A stretch of 64,000 nt of DNA from Aedoeadaptatus ivorii (GTDB taxonomy: Bacteria > Bacillota > Clostridia > Tissierellales > Peptoniphilaceae): assembly GCF_030815095.1 (NCBI RefSeq), contig NZ_JAUSWF010000003.1, forward strand, positions 62,001 to 126,000, in the 5' to 3' direction. Numbering within the stretch: position 1 is the stretch's first letter; the number at the start of each line of letters is the position of its first letter. The notes below the pieces were generated by a model that was not told the DNA's origin, searched no databases, and saw nothing but the letters and a program-made list of their open reading frames with translations. Position numbers and translations under genes: made by a program. Positions 17,296 to 25,583 of the stretch are shown here, piece by piece.

Positions 17296-17733
17296 TTACA
17301 GATACGGAATCCATTTGCCGTATCCCCGCGCCTCCATTTCCGCTTTCGGTATAAATTCGAGGCTCAGGCCGTTGATGCAGTAGCGCAGCCCGCCCCGATC
17401 CGCCGGGCCGTCTTCGAAAACATGGCCCAAATGCGTGCTCTCGGTGCGCACTTCGGTGCGCCGCATGCCATAGCGGAGGTCGGTTTTTTCCTCCACCGGC
17501 GCATCCGGCGCCGTGCGGCTGAAGCTGGGCCAGCCGCAACCGGATTGAAACTTGTCCTTAGAAAGAAACAGTACCTCTTTGGTGATCACATCGACATAAA
17601 TGCCTTCTTCGAAGGTCCGATCATAGGGATGGCTGAAGGGCGCTTCGGTTCCTTCTTCGCGGGTCACGTGATAGGCGGCATCGCCCAAATCGCGCCGCAG
17701 CTGTTCTTCCGTACGTTTTTGTTTTTGATCCAT
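17296..17733 (-). CDS. msrB: Peptide-methionine (R)-S-oxide reductase
   Basis: Repairs methionine-R-sulfoxide in oxidised proteins. The 145 residues span a single MsrB domain: [21 protein letters not shown], the conserved SGCGWPSF near 76, and [15 protein letters not shown] near 104 followed by [11 protein letters not shown], where the Cys in RYCIN is the expected catalytic residue. The CxxC zinc sites common in many MsrB proteins are not evident, so this looks like the zinc-free form. No MsrA is adjacent. The gene sits eight bases downstream of a zinc-ribbon protein gene, with a weak ribosome-binding site. Confidence 0.93.
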   Translation of the reverse strand: MDQKQKRTEEQLRRDLGDAAYHVTREEGTEAPFSHPYDRTFEEGIYVDVITKEVLFLSKDKFQSGCGWPSFSRTAPDAPVEEKTDLRYGMRRTEVRTESTHLGHVFEDGPADRGGLRYCINGLSLEFIPKAEMEARGYGKWIPYL

Positions 17734-17740
17734 TGTTCAC

Positions 17741-18250
17741 CTATCCTTGCATAGGGGCGCCACAACGGGGGCAATAGGTGGCGCCCCTTTCCGTTTCAAA
17801 ATGACAATTCTTGCACTCGATAAAGTCGGGCACTTCCTTGGTATGGGGAATCGATTCCACCTTGGTACCGCAGTTGGGACAAAAATTCGTCCCCTCCGTA
17901 AGGCCCTGCCCACAACGGGGACACTGCATGGGCAAATCCTCTACATCCAACGCCTTGGAATCGATCTGATTTTGAAGCGCCGCCCTCTCTTTTTGGAGTT
18001 CGTCGATGGCGAGCAGAAGTTCCGAGGAAGAGCTGTCCGTCAAATGGGACTGCTCCCGCATCTCCATATAGTACACTTCGCCCAAATGCCGGTACTGCTC
18101 CGCGATCATATTCTCGAGTTCGCGGATGCGAATACGCAGCTTTGTCGCCTTCGACGCCTCCTTCGCTTCATATATGCTTCGCTTGCCCAAATCTTTAACC
18201 TGTTGGGAAAGATCCTCGAAGCTCTTACCGATGCCGGAAAAAATATCCAT
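17741..18250 (-). CDS. Zinc-ribbon protein with coiled-coil N-terminal half
   Basis: 169 residues of unknown function. The first half (about 1-95) is charged and helical (IYEAKEASKATKLRIRIREL and a later ALQNQ segment), consistent with a coiled coil. The second half has two CxxC zinc ribbons: CPRCGQGLTEGTNFCPNCG near 108 and CKNCHFETERGATYCPRCG near 145. This zinc-ribbon arrangement is common in small cytosolic Bacillota proteins without assigned roles. The ATG at 18250 has a GAGGTGAG site. It is upstream of, and probably co-transcribed with, msrB. Confidence 0.8.
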   Translation of the reverse strand: MDIFSGIGKSFEDLSQQVKDLGKRSIYEAKEASKATKLRIRIRELENMIAEQYRHLGEVYYMEMREQSHLTDSSSSELLLAIDELQKERAALQNQIDSKALDVEDLPMQCPRCGQGLTEGTNFCPNCGTKVESIPHTKEVPDFIECKNCHFETERGATYCPRCGAPMQG

Positions 18251-18395
18251 ACACTCACCTCAAGGGTACTATACCATATAAATTTTGCACTTTTTTCCTC
18301 CTTTGACAAGGATTGGATTTTTCGGGGAATTTGCCTGTCTTTGTGTCAGTCTTCGGAATTTGGGTATAAGACCAACGAACAAAGGAGGATGAATT

Positions 18396-18635
18396 ATGGA
18401 CTATAAATTGTATGCTGCCACCTACTGCCCCTTCTGTAAAAAGGTTGAAGGTTTTATGAAAGAAAACGGATTGGACCAAAAAGTCGAAGTCGTCTATGTC
18501 GACAAAGACGAAGCGGCCAAAGAGGCGTTGATCGAAGGCGGCGGAAAGAAACAGGTTCCCTGTCTCTACCACGACAACACCTGGCTCTATGAATCCGACG
18601 ATATTATCGTCTATCTGAAAGAAAATCTGCTCTAA
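18396..18635 (+). CDS. Glutaredoxin-like protein (CPFC active site)
   Basis: 79 residues with a single thioredoxin fold. The redox motif YCPFCKK is near residue 10, the cis-proline loop KQVPCLYHD near 52, and the C-terminal helix LYESDDIIVYLKENLL matches the glutaredoxin/GST N-domain pattern. An extra Cys follows the cis-proline. It probably reduces protein or small-molecule disulfides; no glutathione synthesis genes are in view. Start ATG with AAAGGAGGA upstream. A second, different glutaredoxin lies at 20018-20251. Confidence 0.88.
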   Translation: MDYKLYAATYCPFCKKVEGFMKENGLDQKVEVVYVDKDEAAKEALIEGGGKKQVPCLYHDNTWLYESDDIIVYLKENLL

Positions 18636-18636
18636 C

Positions 18637-18665
18637 TTGATCTTCCCCGCCACTTGGGGTAGAAT
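18637..18665 (+). promoter_or_regulatory. Predicted promoter of the DUF1858 gene
   Basis: TTGATC, 17-bp spacer, TAGAAT, immediately after the glutaredoxin stop codon and about 33 nt before the next ATG, so the small gene may have its own promoter. Confidence 0.55.
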
Positions 18666-18698
18666 TTAGGAATCAGATCAATACAAGGAGGAGAAAAT

Positions 18699-18896
18699 AT
18701 GATTACCAAAGATATGCTGATCGGCGATTTGGTACGCCAACATCCCGAAGCCATCCGCACGCTGATGCAGTTCGGCATGGGTTGTGTCGGCTGTCCTTCC
18801 AGCCAGATGGAATCCCTGGAAGAAGCGGCCTATGTGCACGGATTTGACGTCGACGAATTGATGAAGTCCCTCAACAACACCATTGAAAATAAATAA
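18699..18896 (+). CDS. DUF1858 (hybrid-cluster-protein-associated redox disulfide) domain protein
   Basis: 65 residues covering one DUF1858 domain: MLIGDLVRQHPEAIRTLMQF followed by GMGCVGCPSSQMESLEEAA. The CxxC (GCVGC) is the presumed redox disulfide, and the domain resembles the N-terminal part of the ScdA/RIC iron-sulfur repair proteins. Stand-alone copies are common in anaerobes beside redox genes; no enzymatic function is proven. The ATG at 18699 follows AAGGAGGAG. It lies just downstream of the glutaredoxin gene with its own likely promoter and is ended by a strong palindromic terminator. Confidence 0.88.
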   Translation: MITKDMLIGDLVRQHPEAIRTLMQFGMGCVGCPSSQMESLEEAAYVHGFDVDELMKSLNNTIENK

Positions 18897-18929
18897 ACGT
18901 GGCGCATTCCGAAAGGAACCGCCCAAAAT

Positions 18930-18966
18930 AAAAAGGGTGCATACCATGGTATGCACCCTTTTTTGT
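18930..18966. terminator. Bidirectional terminator between the DUF1858 and DUF1002 genes
   Basis: A perfect 24-bp palindrome (GGGTGCATACC and its complement) flanked by A5 and T6, stopping transcripts from both sides. Confidence 0.9.
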
Positions 18967-18973
18967 TTTTTCA

Positions 18974-19852
18974 TTAGCGAAAGAGGGATGCGATCCAGTC
19001 GATAAAGTTCGAGATCGCATTTTTGATGCCCATCAACATCCCCTGGCCTTCGTCGCTTCCCAAGTATTCCTTGGCGGAATCGGCGGCGCCTTTCGCCTTA
19101 TCGGCGAGGCCTTCCCAGTCGATGTCGGTGGTCCGCAGTCGATCGAAGAAGTCGGTCAGATCTTCAGTCTGTTTTTCGTTCAGATTGATATTGTACTCAT
19201 TGGAAATGTTCACGATAATGGTGCGTACTTCTTCGCGGCTCTTGGGCGCTTCCTGCGCCATAGTGTCCTTGACGCCCTTTACGAAATCCGCCGCCTTGTC
19301 GCTCCCCACATCTTCCGCGAGATCGGAGGTGACGACCATCTCTTCGTTGGCGGCCTTTTTCACGGAATCGGAAATCTTCTTGCCGCTAGATACTTCATAG
19401 GCCTTCATAATGCCCGTCAGCGCCGCCGTACCGGTCACATTGCCCGGCGCATCGACGGTGATCCGCGCATCTTCCACGCCGGCGGTCTCAAGTGCCTGCT
19501 TATACATATCGCCGGTGATATAGGTAATGCGTTCCGAAGTCTCTACCGAAATCCCGCTTCCGGGTTTGGTGTATTCGATCTTCGCACTGGAGATCGCGCG
19601 CTTGCCGATCTTCGCCGCCGGCACGAAATCTCCCAAATACTTATACTCCTCCGCATTGGTGACCTCGATGATCTGAGGATCTTTCGGATCTCCGAAGCGT
19701 TTTGTAAGCTCGTCTCTCTGTTCCGCCCGCAGATCCTGACCGAACGAGAGAATAATATCCCCCTCTGCCGCATCGGCAAATGTCGGAATCGCGGCGGCTT
19801 GCAATAATACCAGCGCCAACACAAAGGCCGCGCATCGTTTGAATGCTTTCAT
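18974..19852 (-). CDS. Secreted DUF1002 domain protein
   Basis: 292 residues with an N-terminal signal peptide (KRCAAFVLALVLLQAAAIP, cleavage likely near TFADAAEG). The body matches the DUF1002 pattern: ILSFGQDLRAEQRDELTKRF near 35, a Ser/Thr-rich middle with TYITGDMYKQALETAG, and DARITVDAPGNVTGTAALTG near 145. A C-terminal helical tail (GMLMGIKNAISNFIDWIASL) may touch the membrane. Family function is unknown. The ATG at 19852 is chosen because AGGAGGAG stands before it, although the frame stays open for 35 more codons upstream. Single-gene unit. Confidence 0.82.
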   Translation of the reverse strand: MKAFKRCAAFVLALVLLQAAAIPTFADAAEGDIILSFGQDLRAEQRDELTKRFGDPKDPQIIEVTNAEEYKYLGDFVPAAKIGKRAISSAKIEYTKPGSGISVETSERITYITGDMYKQALETAGVEDARITVDAPGNVTGTAALTGIMKAYEVSSGKKISDSVKKAANEEMVVTSDLAEDVGSDKAADFVKGVKDTMAQEAPKSREEVRTIIVNISNEYNINLNEKQTEDLTDFFDRLRTTDIDWEGLADKAKGAADSAKEYLGSDEGQGMLMGIKNAISNFIDWIASLFR

Positions 19853-19984
19853 ATTTCTCCTCCTGAGATTCTCTTTCCGCCCGATACGGCGGAGCTCTAC
19901 GGGATTATTATAGCACAGCGAATGTGCCCTGCCCGCCGACTGCCGGATCCTTCGCATCTTTTAGAACGATATTAGATTTTGGGC

Positions 19985-20011
19985 AAAAAAAGAGAGGGCA
20001 TAGCCCCCTCC
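19985..20011 (-). terminator. Intrinsic terminator after the glutaredoxin gene
   Basis: GAGGGGG-ctatg-CCCTC hairpin followed by a T7 run on the minus strand, a few bases past the stop at 20018. Confidence 0.75.
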
Positions 20012-20017
20012 TTCGAT

Positions 20018-20251
20018 TTAGTTCTTGTTGAGCGCCGCGTCGATTTGTTTTCTGTCGAAACCGACGATCTCTTTGTCGCCGATGACCAAAACCGGCACGC
20101 CGGTATAGCCCTTAGAGATCAATTCGTCTCTGGCGGCGGCGTCGGTTTGCACATTTCTTTCTTCGAAATCTACGCCGTGTTCTTTCAAATAATCTTTTGC
20201 CATGGTGCAATACGGACAGGTATTGCTGGTATAAATTTGCACTTTTTCCAT
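20018..20251 (-). CDS. Glutaredoxin (CPYC active site, NrdH-like)
   Basis: 77 residues. Thioredoxin fold with the active site TSNTCPYCTMAKDYL near 8-22, the cis-proline segment TGVPVLVIGDKEIVGFD near 50-66 and a final helix. The dithiol CPYC and the GFD motif resemble NrdH/glutaredoxin-3-type electron donors. An ATG two codons upstream lies only one base after GGAGG; the ATG at 20251 has about seven bases of spacing, so MEKVQIYTSN is preferred. It follows the frameshifted arsR gene on the same strand. Confidence 0.9.
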   Translation of the reverse strand: MEKVQIYTSNTCPYCTMAKDYLKEHGVDFEERNVQTDAAARDELISKGYTGVPVLVIGDKEIVGFDRKQIDAALNKN

Positions 20252-20311
20252 AATCATGCCTCCATTTTATTCTGAATCGGTTTACGGTATGTATACCCGC
20301 ACGCCCCGGCG

Positions 20312-20645
20312 TTAATCAATTTCGCCCAATTTGTGGCGCGCGTGGGTATAGCCCATATTAAAGAGAATCTCCACGTGTTCGTCGTCCAGCGAATAATACA
20401 CTTTCCGTCCCTCTTTGTTTGCGCGCGCGAATCAACCCCTCTTTGCGCAACTCGCTCAGCTGATGGGATATGGAGGACTGACTCATAGACAACAGGTCGA
20501 CCAACTTGCTGACATTGCAGGTGGACAGCATCAGCGCATACAAAATCTTAAGCCGCGTCGGATCCGCCATCGCCTTAAAGAGCCGACTCAAAACTTCGAT
20601 CAGTTCGTCGTCCTCGGCAAATGCATCAAATTGCTCTCTATCCAA
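20312..20645 (-). pseudogene. ArsR-family winged-helix regulator, frameshifted near its 3' end
   Basis: The TTG at 20645, preceded by AAGGAGAAGGAAA, starts a typical ArsR protein: LSRLFKAMADPTRLKILYAL near 18 and the recognition helix VDLLSMSQSSISHQLSELRK near 48. The frame then changes around 20415-20429 beside a CGCGCGCG tract. Reading on unshifted gives an unrelated tail ending at 20358, whereas removing one base restores EGRKVYYSLDDEHVEILF and an ending at a TAA at 20312, the usual ArsR wing and last helix. No Cys metal site is evident in the remaining protein. The gene overlaps rsmA by eight bases. Confidence 0.8.
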
Positions 20646-21516
20646 TTTCCTTCTCCTTTGTTACTTTGGGAAAATTTTTTGCCAATACGCGGTACTCCTC
20701 CACGCTCAAGGTCTCGGCGCGCCGCGACGGGTCGATCCCCGCGTTCAACAAACTGCGCTCGATCTCCTCTTTCTCGACGGGAAAACCGTAGCGGGACAGG
20801 GCGTTTAATAAGGTCTTTCTGCGCTTCGAAAAGGCGGCGCGCACCACCGCCTCCGCTTGTCGTAAGGTCTCCGCGTCTTCGTCGATAAAATCGCGGACCG
20901 AAAGCACCGCGCTGTCGACATTGGGTTGGGGAATAAAGCAGGTGCGGGGCACATAGATTTCCGATTCCACCGTTCCCCGCATTTGCAGATACACCGAAAT
21001 CGAGCCATATGCCTTGCTCCCCGGCGGCGCCGCCATGCGCTCCGCCATCTCTTTTTGTACCATCACGTGGATGGATTCCAAGAGCAGGTCGGAATCCAAC
21101 AGGTGCAAGAGAATGGGGGTGGTTACATAATACGGTAGATTGGCGACCACCTTGATCTTTCGATTGGGAAAACGAGCGCCGAGTTCCTTTTTGAGATCGG
21201 TCTTTAAGACGTCGTTATAAAAGATCTCGACGCGCTCGAACGCCCCCAGGGTATCGGCGAGGACGGGCCGCAGGTTTTCGTCGATCTCGACGCAAAATAC
21301 CTCCGCGCCCCGCAGCGCCATCTCTTCGGTTAAGGTGCCGATTCCCGCACCGATCTCCAACACCACGTCCCCTTCTTGCACCTCTGCCGCATCGGCAATG
21401 GCGCGGACGATATTTCCGTCGATCAAGAAGTTTTGTCCCAGGGATTTATGAAACCGAAAGCCCCATTTTTCTTGTATCTCCCGTACTTTTCCGGGGCTAT
21501 AAAGTCTCTTTTCCAC
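20638..21516 (-). CDS. rsmA: 16S rRNA (adenine1518/1519-N6)-dimethyltransferase
   Basis: KsgA, which dimethylates two adjacent adenines at the 3' end of 16S rRNA during late 30S assembly. SAM-binding signatures are SLGQNFLIDGNIV near 28, VLEIGAGIGTLTEEMA near 54 and the catalytic VVANLPYYVTTPI near 124. The GTG at 21516 is preferred over an ATG five codons earlier because AGGAGG stands six bases before it. It overlaps the end of rnmV by 20 bases, part of the metG-tatD-rnmV-rsmA block shared with Bacillus. Confidence 0.95.
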   Translation of the reverse strand: MEKRLYSPGKVREIQEKWGFRFHKSLGQNFLIDGNIVRAIADAAEVQEGDVVLEIGAGIGTLTEEMALRGAEVFCVEIDENLRPVLADTLGAFERVEIFYNDVLKTDLKKELGARFPNRKIKVVANLPYYVTTPILLHLLDSDLLLESIHVMVQKEMAERMAAPPGSKAYGSISVYLQMRGTVESEIYVPRTCFIPQPNVDSAVLSVRDFIDEDAETLRQAEAVVRAAFSKRRKTLLNALSRYGFPVEKEEIERSLLNAGIDPSRRAETLSVEEYRVLAKNFPKVTKEKEIG

Positions 21517-22048
21517 CGAGGACCTCCTCATATTTTTCCGTAAATTCTTCTATGGTAATGCCGAAGCGGTTCAGGCGATTCAAAAACTGCTTTCCGTTTC
21601 CGTGCCCGATCCCCAAGGATTCGCCGAGTTTTCTACGCCGTTCCGTGGCCGCATCGCTCCCGACGAGGCCCCAGCGAATCATATCCGCCTTGGTAAAGGT
21701 CTCTACATAGTCCTCCCGCATGGGCTGGGCGCGCTCTACGGCGATGCGGATGTCTTCGGGCCGCGCGTTTTCGATGCCGATGTCGTCCGCCTTGATCGCC
21801 TTGTCCTGGGGCAAATACGCCTGTTTCGGCGCCTTCAGCGCCCGGGTCAGGCGGCGGCGAATCTGCTCGCCCATATAGTCCGGATCGGTGAGGATAATCA
21901 CGCCCCGCCGCTTTTCGATCTTGCGGAGCTGGCGGAGCAGCTTTTCGCCGAAGGCGAAGCCGCCGGTGGCGATGACCTCGCAATCCAGCGCCGATTTTAC
22001 CCGTGCGATGTCGTCTTTTCCCTCGACGACGATGACTTCGCGAATCAT
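21497..22048 (-). CDS. rnmV: Ribonuclease M5
   Basis: Matures 5S rRNA by cleaving its precursor, using a Toprim catalytic domain. The 183 residues begin with IREVIVVEGKDDIARVKSAL, where the Glu is the Toprim catalytic acid, and contain ILTDPDYMGEQIRRRL near 52 with the DPD motif. The C-terminal domain (about 110-183) is the RNA-binding part. Its ATG overlaps the tatD stop (ATGA). In Bacillus rnmV lies between tatD/yabE and ksgA, as here. Confidence 0.95.
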   Translation of the reverse strand: MIREVIVVEGKDDIARVKSALDCEVIATGGFAFGEKLLRQLRKIEKRRGVIILTDPDYMGEQIRRRLTRALKAPKQAYLPQDKAIKADDIGIENARPEDIRIAVERAQPMREDYVETFTKADMIRWGLVGSDAATERRRKLGESLGIGHGNGKQFLNRLNRFGITIEEFTEKYEEVLGGKETL

Positions 22049-22818
22049 ATAGAAAACCCGTAGAAGCGCATGGCGTTCTCGTCGGTACGGCGGATCAACT
22101 CTTGGGTGTCCATCTCGCGCAATCGCGCGATGTTTTCCGCCACAAGGCGCACATACTTGGGTTCATTGCGCTTGCCCCGATGCGGCTCGGGCGTCATATA
22201 GGGGCTGTCCGTTTCCAGAAGAAGGCGGTCGAGTGCCACCGCTTTCGCCACCGCCTTGGGGGTCTTTGCGTTCTTGAAGGTCGTCACGCCTCCCAGCGAA
22301 AAGTAGCAGCCCAATGCGGCAAATCGCTCCATCATTTCGGGCGAATAGCTATAGCAGTGAATCAGCACCGGGTGGCCGGGATGGTCGTGCAAATAGGATT
22401 CTACGATCTCGAAGGTCTCGAGCGCCGCCTCCCGGGAGTGGATCACCACCGGCAGATTCAACTCGATCGCCAATTCGAATTGGGCGCAAAATGCTTCCCT
22501 TTGCACGGATTTCGGCGAATAGTCGTAGTAATAATCCAGTCCGATCTCGCCGATGGCGACGACTTTTTTTGAGGCGGACATGGCGCGAAGTGCGTCTTCC
22601 ACTTCTTTCGAATAGGTCGTCGCGTCGTGGGGATGTACGCCGATTACGGCATAGAGCCCCTCGTAGGCCTCGGCGAGCGCGAGAACCGCTTTACTGGTCT
22701 CGAGATCCGATCCCACATTGACGACGGCGTCCAGGCCGTCTTTCATTCTATTTTCGATGATGCGGTTTCGATCCTCGTCAAATGCCTCATTTTCCAAATG
22801 GGCGTGGGCGTCGATCAT
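22045..22818 (-). CDS. tatD: TatD family metal-dependent hydrolase
   Basis: TIM-barrel DNase/hydrolase of 257 residues. Metal-site motifs are the N-terminal IDAHAHLENEAFDEDR, the Glu of AIGEIGLDYYYDYSP near 92, IHSREAALETFEIV near 128, and the C-terminal LLETDSPYMTPEP near 203. TatD proteins have 3'-5' exonuclease activity in characterised cases. The ATG at 22818 follows AGGAGGAAGC, nine bases after metG. It is in the metG-tatD-rnmV-rsmA block. Confidence 0.93.
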   Translation of the reverse strand: MIDAHAHLENEAFDEDRNRIIENRMKDGLDAVVNVGSDLETSKAVLALAEAYEGLYAVIGVHPHDATTYSKEVEDALRAMSASKKVVAIGEIGLDYYYDYSPKSVQREAFCAQFELAIELNLPVVIHSREAALETFEIVESYLHDHPGHPVLIHCYSYSPEMMERFAALGCYFSLGGVTTFKNAKTPKAVAKAVALDRLLLETDSPYMTPEPHRGKRNEPKYVRLVAENIARLREMDTQELIRRTDENAMRFYGFSI

Positions 22819-22826
22819 GCTTCCTC

Positions 22827-24803
22827 CTAACCGATGGCGGCGCCGGATTTTAATGCTTCCATGGTCGTCGCCAAAGACAGCTTTCCGTCCGCATCTTCTG
22901 CCGCCAAAAGCATTCCTTCGGACAAAATGCCCCTGAGCTTGGTCGGCTTCAGATTGGCGAGGACGAGAATTTGTCTGCCTTCCAATTCTTCTTTCGTATA
23001 CTCTTCTTTAATGCTCGAACAAATCGTGCGCTCTTCCGCACCCATGCGGATCTTGAGCACATACAGTCTGTCGGCATTGGGATGGTCTTCTGCGGATTCG
23101 ATCGTCGCGACGCGAATGTCCAACTTATCGAAGTCGTCGATCGTGATCTCGGGTTTGCGTTCCATCTTTTCTTCTCCCTCTTCTTCTATGGCTTCACCCT
23201 TTTGCAGTTTTTCCTGTTTTCTGCGCTCGATCAGGGCGCCGTTTTCCGCCCACAGTCGCTTGGATTCTTCTTCGATATCCAAACGCGGGAAGATAATCTT
23301 GGTCTTTTCCACCTTTTTACCGGACTCCAGCAGTCCCCATTTTTTGGCGTCGTCCAGGGCGAATTCGCCCTCCGCCCCGATCTGATCGGCGATGTCCTTT
23401 GCCGTATTCGCCATAAAGGGCGAGAGGAGGATCGAGACAATCCGCAGCGATTCCGCCAAATTGTAGAGCACCGTATAGAGACGCTTCTTGTCGGCCGCAT
23501 CGCCCTTGGCGAGCACCCAAGGTTCGTTCTCGTCGACATATTTGTTGCTGCGGCGAATCAGCTTCCAAATGGCGTCCAAGGCCGTGGAGAATTGATAGCC
23601 TTCCATTTCTCGGGCCACTTCATCCCAGGTCGATGTGGCCACTTCGATCAGCTGCCGGTCGATCTCGGTCGCCTCACCCGCTTCGGGCACGATGCCGTCG
23701 TTGTACTTTTCGATCATAGAGACCGTACGGCTTAAGAGATTTCCCAAGTCGTTGGCGAGGTCCGAATTCAGCCGCTTCATAAAGCTCTGTACGTTAAAGC
23801 TGCCGTCGTGGCCGAAGGAAAATTCGCGCAAGAGGAAGTACTTCAGCGCATCCACCCCGTACAAATCGATAATCGGCTCGGGATAGATGATATTGCCCTT
23901 GGACTTACTCATCTTGTCGTCGTCGAAGAGAATCCAGCCGTGGCCGAAAATCTGCTTCGGCAGCGGCAGATCCAGCGCCATCAACATCGCCGGCCAGATA
24001 ATGGTGTGAAAGCGCATAATCTCCTTGCCGACAAAGTGCACATCGGCGGGCCAAAATTCCTCGAAGGTCTTTTCGTCGGTGCCGAATTCGCAGCCGGTGA
24101 GATAGCAGGATAAGGCGTCGATCCACACATAAATCACGTGTTCGTCGTCAAAGGGAACGGGCACGCCCCAGTCGAAGGAAGAGCGCGTGACCGAGAGATC
24201 GTCGAGGCCGTCTTTTAAGAACGAATTGACCATTTCGCTCTTGCGATAGGCGGGCTGGATAAATTCCGGGTGCTCATCGTAATACGCCAGGAGCTTATCC
24301 CGATACTTCGAAAGGCGGAAGAAATAGCTTTCTTCTTTTTGTTTGTGGGTCTCGCGTCCGCAGTCCGGGCAAGTGTGACCTTCGCCCAGTTGCGATTCCG
24401 CCCAAAATGCTTCACAGGGCGTACAGTAGTAGCCCTCGTATTCGCCCTTATAAATCTCGCCCTTATCGTAGAGCTTTTGAAAGAGCGCCTGCACATTGGC
24501 TTCGTGCACGGGATCGGTGGAGCGCACAAAGGAATCGTAGTGAATGTCCATCGTCTCCCACAATTTCTTGGTATCCGCCACAATGGCGTCTATATATTCT
24601 AAAGGCTTCTTCCCCACTTCTTCGGCTTTGCCCGCGATCTTTTGGCCGTGCTCGTCGGTCCCGGTGGTAAACTTGACGTCATAGCCCTGCAGGGTCTTAA
24701 ACCGCTTTACCGCATCGACCGCAACGGTACAATACGTGTGGCCGATATGTAAATTGTCGCTGGGATAATAGATCGGCGTGGTAATATAAAACTTCTTTGA
24801 CAT
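22827..24803 (-). CDS. metG: Methionyl-tRNA synthetase with C-terminal tRNA-binding domain
   Basis: 658 residues. Class I synthetase with the HIGH-type PSDNLHIGHTYCTVAV near 15, a CP-domain zinc site (CTPCEAFWAESQ and TCPDCGRETH near 128-150), the KMSKS loop DDDKMSKSKGN near 300, an anticodon-binding helical domain, and a C-terminal EMAP/Trbp111-type domain (about 555-658, KLDIRVATIESAEDHPNADR) that increases tRNA binding. The ATG at 24803 (MSKKFYITTPIYYPSD) is chosen by its AGGAGGC site; the longer frame has no such signal. No T-box leader is apparent upstream. Confidence 0.96.
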   Translation of the reverse strand: MSKKFYITTPIYYPSDNLHIGHTYCTVAVDAVKRFKTLQGYDVKFTTGTDEHGQKIAGKAEEVGKKPLEYIDAIVADTKKLWETMDIHYDSFVRSTDPVHEANVQALFQKLYDKGEIYKGEYEGYYCTPCEAFWAESQLGEGHTCPDCGRETHKQKEESYFFRLSKYRDKLLAYYDEHPEFIQPAYRKSEMVNSFLKDGLDDLSVTRSSFDWGVPVPFDDEHVIYVWIDALSCYLTGCEFGTDEKTFEEFWPADVHFVGKEIMRFHTIIWPAMLMALDLPLPKQIFGHGWILFDDDKMSKSKGNIIYPEPIIDLYGVDALKYFLLREFSFGHDGSFNVQSFMKRLNSDLANDLGNLLSRTVSMIEKYNDGIVPEAGEATEIDRQLIEVATSTWDEVAREMEGYQFSTALDAIWKLIRRSNKYVDENEPWVLAKGDAADKKRLYTVLYNLAESLRIVSILLSPFMANTAKDIADQIGAEGEFALDDAKKWGLLESGKKVEKTKIIFPRLDIEEESKRLWAENGALIERRKQEKLQKGEAIEEEGEEKMERKPEITIDDFDKLDIRVATIESAEDHPNADRLYVLKIRMGAEERTICSSIKEEYTKEELEGRQILVLANLKPTKLRGILSEGMLLAAEDADGKLSLATTMEALKSGAAIG

Positions 24804-24869
24804 GATTGCCTCCTTGCATATAGATGATATGCCGGCCATCGCGTGGCCCGTTCAAAATTTCTTGTATTT

Positions 24870-24898
24870 ATTATACTATTACGGCCTAAGAATCGCAA
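24870..24898 (-). promoter_or_regulatory. Predicted promoter of metG-tatD-rnmV-rsmA
   Basis: TTGCGA, 17-bp spacer, TATAAT on the minus strand, giving a leader of about 60 nt before metG, too short for a T-box. Confidence 0.6.
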
Positions 24899-24941
24899 CG
24901 AATGCCCCTTCGTGCTATACTTTTTACAGGAGGTAGATCCC

Positions 24942-25550
24942 ATGCAAACCCATCCCCATCGAGGCCGCCTCCGCGATCTGCGGGGCCGGGACTTTAGTAA
25001 ACAAACCCTCGTCGGCGCCGATTTTTCGGACGCGGATCTCTCCCACGCCTGGTTCGCCGAAAGCAATCTGACCGGGGCCGATTTTTCGCGCGCGCTTCTC
25101 AGAGAGGCGAACTTCCGCGGGGCAAATCTAACAAATGCCGACATCTCGGGCGCCGATCTCTACGGCGCCGTCATGGAAGATGCCGTCCTTACGGGCATAA
25201 AAAGCGACGAGTACACCCGGTTTTTTCGCCTGCACTGCCCCGAAACCGGCGCCTTTATCGGCTATAAGCGCTGCTTCGACCACCGCCTTGTGACCCTCTA
25301 CATCCCCGCCGATGCCCGCCGCAGTTCGGCGACGCTTCCCTCCTGCCGTGCCGACAAAGCCTTTGTGGTATCGATCACCGATTTCGAACACATGCGCCGC
25401 TTTGACGAGGCCATCTCCTTGGTCGACGGCGACTTCGTCTATCGCCGGGGCGAGATGGTCTATGCAAACAACTACAATCCCGATCGCTGGCGCGATTCCA
25501 CCGGCGGCATCCACTTTTGGATGACAAAAGAAGAGGCGTTTCGCTATTGA
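24942..25550 (+). CDS. Pentapeptide-repeat protein with C-terminal DUF5758-type domain
   Basis: 202 residues. About 10-85 is a run of A(D/N)LxX-type pentapeptides (for example GADFSDADLSHAWF and GANLTNADISGADLYG), predicted to form a right-handed beta-helix of a few coils. The second half (FIGYKRCFDHRLVTLYIPAD near 105) looks like the DUF5758 domain often fused to pentapeptide repeats. Function is unknown; too short for a gyrase-mimic of the Qnr type. The ATG at 24942 has GGAGGTAGATCCC upstream, so the longer frame is not used. Divergent from metG. Confidence 0.8.
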   Translation: MQTHPHRGRLRDLRGRDFSKQTLVGADFSDADLSHAWFAESNLTGADFSRALLREANFRGANLTNADISGADLYGAVMEDAVLTGIKSDEYTRFFRLHCPETGAFIGYKRCFDHRLVTLYIPADARRSSATLPSCRADKAFVVSITDFEHMRRFDEAISLVDGDFVYRRGEMVYANNYNPDRWRDSTGGIHFWMTKEEAFRY

Positions 25551-25556
25551 AGCCAT

Positions 25557-25583
25557 AAAAAAAGGGCCCATGGGGCCTGATTT
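25557..25583 (-). terminator. Intrinsic terminator after the YitT-type gene
   Basis: AGGCCCC-at-GGGCCCT type hairpin followed by T7 on the minus strand; it overlaps the end of the YitT-type gene's stop region and could also slow plus-strand reading from the pentapeptide gene. Confidence 0.65.

Noticed and set aside
24804..24941. T-box leader for metG
   Set aside because: The leader after the predicted promoter is only about 60 nt and lacks the T-box core GGTGG motif.
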